5,730 bases of DNA from Candidatus Woesebacteria bacterium (GTDB lineage: Bacteria > Patescibacteriota > Microgenomatia > UBA1400 > MFAQ01): the NCBI GenBank assembly GCA_020052895.1, contig JAGVOE010000008.1:1-5730 (forward strand), in the 5' to 3' direction. The notes under the pieces are model-generated. The model worked only from the letters and a program-made list of their open reading frames with translations. It did not search any database and had not been told where the DNA came from. A program made the translations under genes and the position numbers. This document shows, in pieces, positions 4,735 through 5,730 of this stretch (positions within the stretch are counted from its first letter, which is position 1; each line of letters starts with the position of its first letter).

Positions 4735-5730
4735 AGTTTCCTTTGCCGGCAGAGGTCACTCCGAGGGTCGGGGAGTGGGATTCTATTTAGCCGGACTTTC
4801 CCAAGCACTCGCTAAGTTATCGGAGATTAAGTTGACGAATGAAAAACCGGACTTAATCCATTTTCCTTTCTTCGATCTTTTTTACCCGACTCTTTCCATA
4901 AACAACGTACCGACCGTCGTCACCATTCACGATTTGACTCCTTTAGTTATGTCGAGTAGATATCCGAAGGGCTTAATCGGATCTATCAATTTATTCCGCC
5001 AATGGTGGTCGCTTCGGAAGGTTTCCGCCATTATTACCGACTCGGAGAACTCCAAAAAAGATATTGAAAAGTTTTTTCGAATTTCTCCGGAAAAAATCTT
5101 TGTTACTCTTTTGGCTGTCTCAGACGACTACAAGAAGGTTCCTACCCCAGATCTACTCGCAGAAGTAAAGAAAAAGTATCATCTTCCTGAAAAGTTCATT
5201 CTCACTCTGGCCAGTGGTCCAAATCCAAACAAAAATCTCCCCACTCTGGCAGAGGCCACCGACAGACTTGGTCTTCCTCTCGTCATCGTTGGCGGTGGTA
5301 TGCAGCAGGAAATAGTTGGTCCTGTTCATGCCGAGCTTATTGACCTCGTTCGTCTTCAAGTCTACAACCACATTATTTATCCCGGCCGTATCCCAAATGA
5401 AGAATTCAACGCCCTGCTTCACCTGGCCAATCTCTATGTCCATCCGTCTTATTACGAGGGTTTTGGTATGACTCTCTTGGAAGCAATGACGGCAGGCTGT
5501 CTCATCGCTAGTTCGAATACTTCGAGCTCTCCTGAGGTTTATCACGAAAACGCCATCACCTTTAATCCCAAGAAATTAAAATCCATGGAAAAAGCTATCA
5601 CCAGAGCCCTAAAACTTTCTCCCAAAGCCAAGGCAAAACAAATTGAAGTGGCCAACCTACGCGCCAAAGATTTCTCCTGGTCCAAAACCGCCAAACTCAC
5701 CCTCGAGGTCTACAAAAAAGTCCTCACTTG
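4721..5730 (+). CDS. GT4 family glycosyltransferase (gene E, 3' end at window edge)
   Basis: An open frame of 336 codons runs to the window edge, where the last two bases are TG. A following A would make TGA, so the stop may lie one base outside; the protein already has a normal GT4 C-terminus (DFSWSKTAKLTLEVYKKVL). It is a GT-B fold retaining transferase using a nucleotide sugar, probably cytosolic. Motifs: a glycine-rich N-terminal loop GRGVGFYLAGLSQAL at 16-30; VTIHDLTPL at 67-75; TDSENSKKDI at 106-115; NPNKNLPTL at 168-176, where Lys171 matches the donor-phosphate lysine; VIVGGG at 188-193; HPSYYEGFGMTLLEAMTAG at 241-259, with the EX7E pair Glu246/Glu254; and SNTSSSPEV at 265-273. This resembles mannosyltransferase-like GT4 enzymes of O-antigen or exopolysaccharide clusters, but the sugar is not predictable. 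ATG 4721 overlaps gene D by 14 nt in another frame. No strong Shine-Dalgarno site is seen (AAAG only). Confidence 0.9.
   Translation, partial: MPPIKVSFAGRGHSEGRGVGFYLAGLSQALAKLSEIKLTNEKPDLIHFPFFDLFYPTLSINNVPTVVTIHDLTPLVMSSRYPKGLIGSINLFRQWWSLRKVSAIITDSENSKKDIEKFFRISPEKIFVTLLAVSDDYKKVPTPDLLAEVKKKYHLPEKFILTLASGPNPNKNLPTLAEATDRLGLPLVIVGGGMQQEIVGPVHAELIDLVRLQVYNHIIYPGRIPNEEFNALLHLANLYVHPSYYEGFGMTLLEAMTAGCLIASSNTSSSPEVYHENAITFNPKKLKSMEKAITRALKLSPKAKAKQIEVANLRAKDFSWSKTAKLTLEVYKKVLT

Noticed and set aside
5153..5545. A 130-codon antisense ORF
   Set aside because: It lies wholly opposite well-conserved GT4 motifs (including part of EGFGMTLLEAMTAG) and shows no recognisable domain. It is a shadow of the pyrimidine-rich sense strand.
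1..5730. Alternative genetic code (TGA as glycine)
   Set aside because: TGA ends genes A, B and C exactly where the next gene starts, and none of the complete genes needs in-frame TGA read-through.
4721..5730. Gene E as a truncated or broken GT4
   Set aside because: All expected motifs are present in one frame, and the final bases TG at the edge fit a stop just beyond the window, so the truncation is probably an artefact of the window edge.

Overview
The window is almost wall-to-wall coding on the + strand, with no intergenic gap. It holds five consecutive glycosyltransferase genes. In order they are: the 3' end of a multi-spanning GT39/PMT-like (GT-C fold) membrane glycosyltransferase (gene A, 1-498); two complete paralogues of it (B, 495-2165 and C, 2162-3859); a GT2-family transferase of the WaaE/KdtX-like beta-glucosyltransferase type (D, 3856-4734); and a GT4-family transferase (E, from 4721) that is still open at the window edge. 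All four junctions overlap (ATGA, GTGA, ATGA, then 14 nt). No clear Shine-Dalgarno sequence precedes any start, so this looks like one translationally coupled polycistronic unit.

How the genes may work together is inferred. D and E are cytosolic or membrane-associated nucleotide-sugar enzymes that could extend a glycan or charge a lipid carrier. A, B and C are polytopic enzymes of a superfamily that uses polyprenyl-phosphate sugars on the outer face of the membrane. The cluster therefore looks like a surface-glycan or protein-glycosylation locus. The sugars and acceptors cannot be read from the sequence.

The most unusual signal is a short imperfect palindrome of the GTCATTGC...GGCAATC type. 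It occurs three times and always inside a GT39 gene, in the same orientation and reading phase, coding for VIASEARQS-like or VIARSERDVAIS peptides in polar inter-helix loops. Two copies of different subtype begin at exactly codon 114 of paralogues B and C. This resembles the in-frame palindromic elements known in Rickettsia genes, but here it sits in membrane glycosyltransferases.

Organism: a bacterium using TGA as a stop (three of the visible gene ends), which argues against the Gracilibacteria/Absconditabacteria code. Compact overlapping genes, absent Shine-Dalgarno sites, tandem GT39 paralogues with a C-terminal soluble domain and a pyrimidine-rich coding strand suggest a Patescibacteria (CPR) lineage, perhaps Microgenomates. 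That placement is an inference from style, not from a marker gene.
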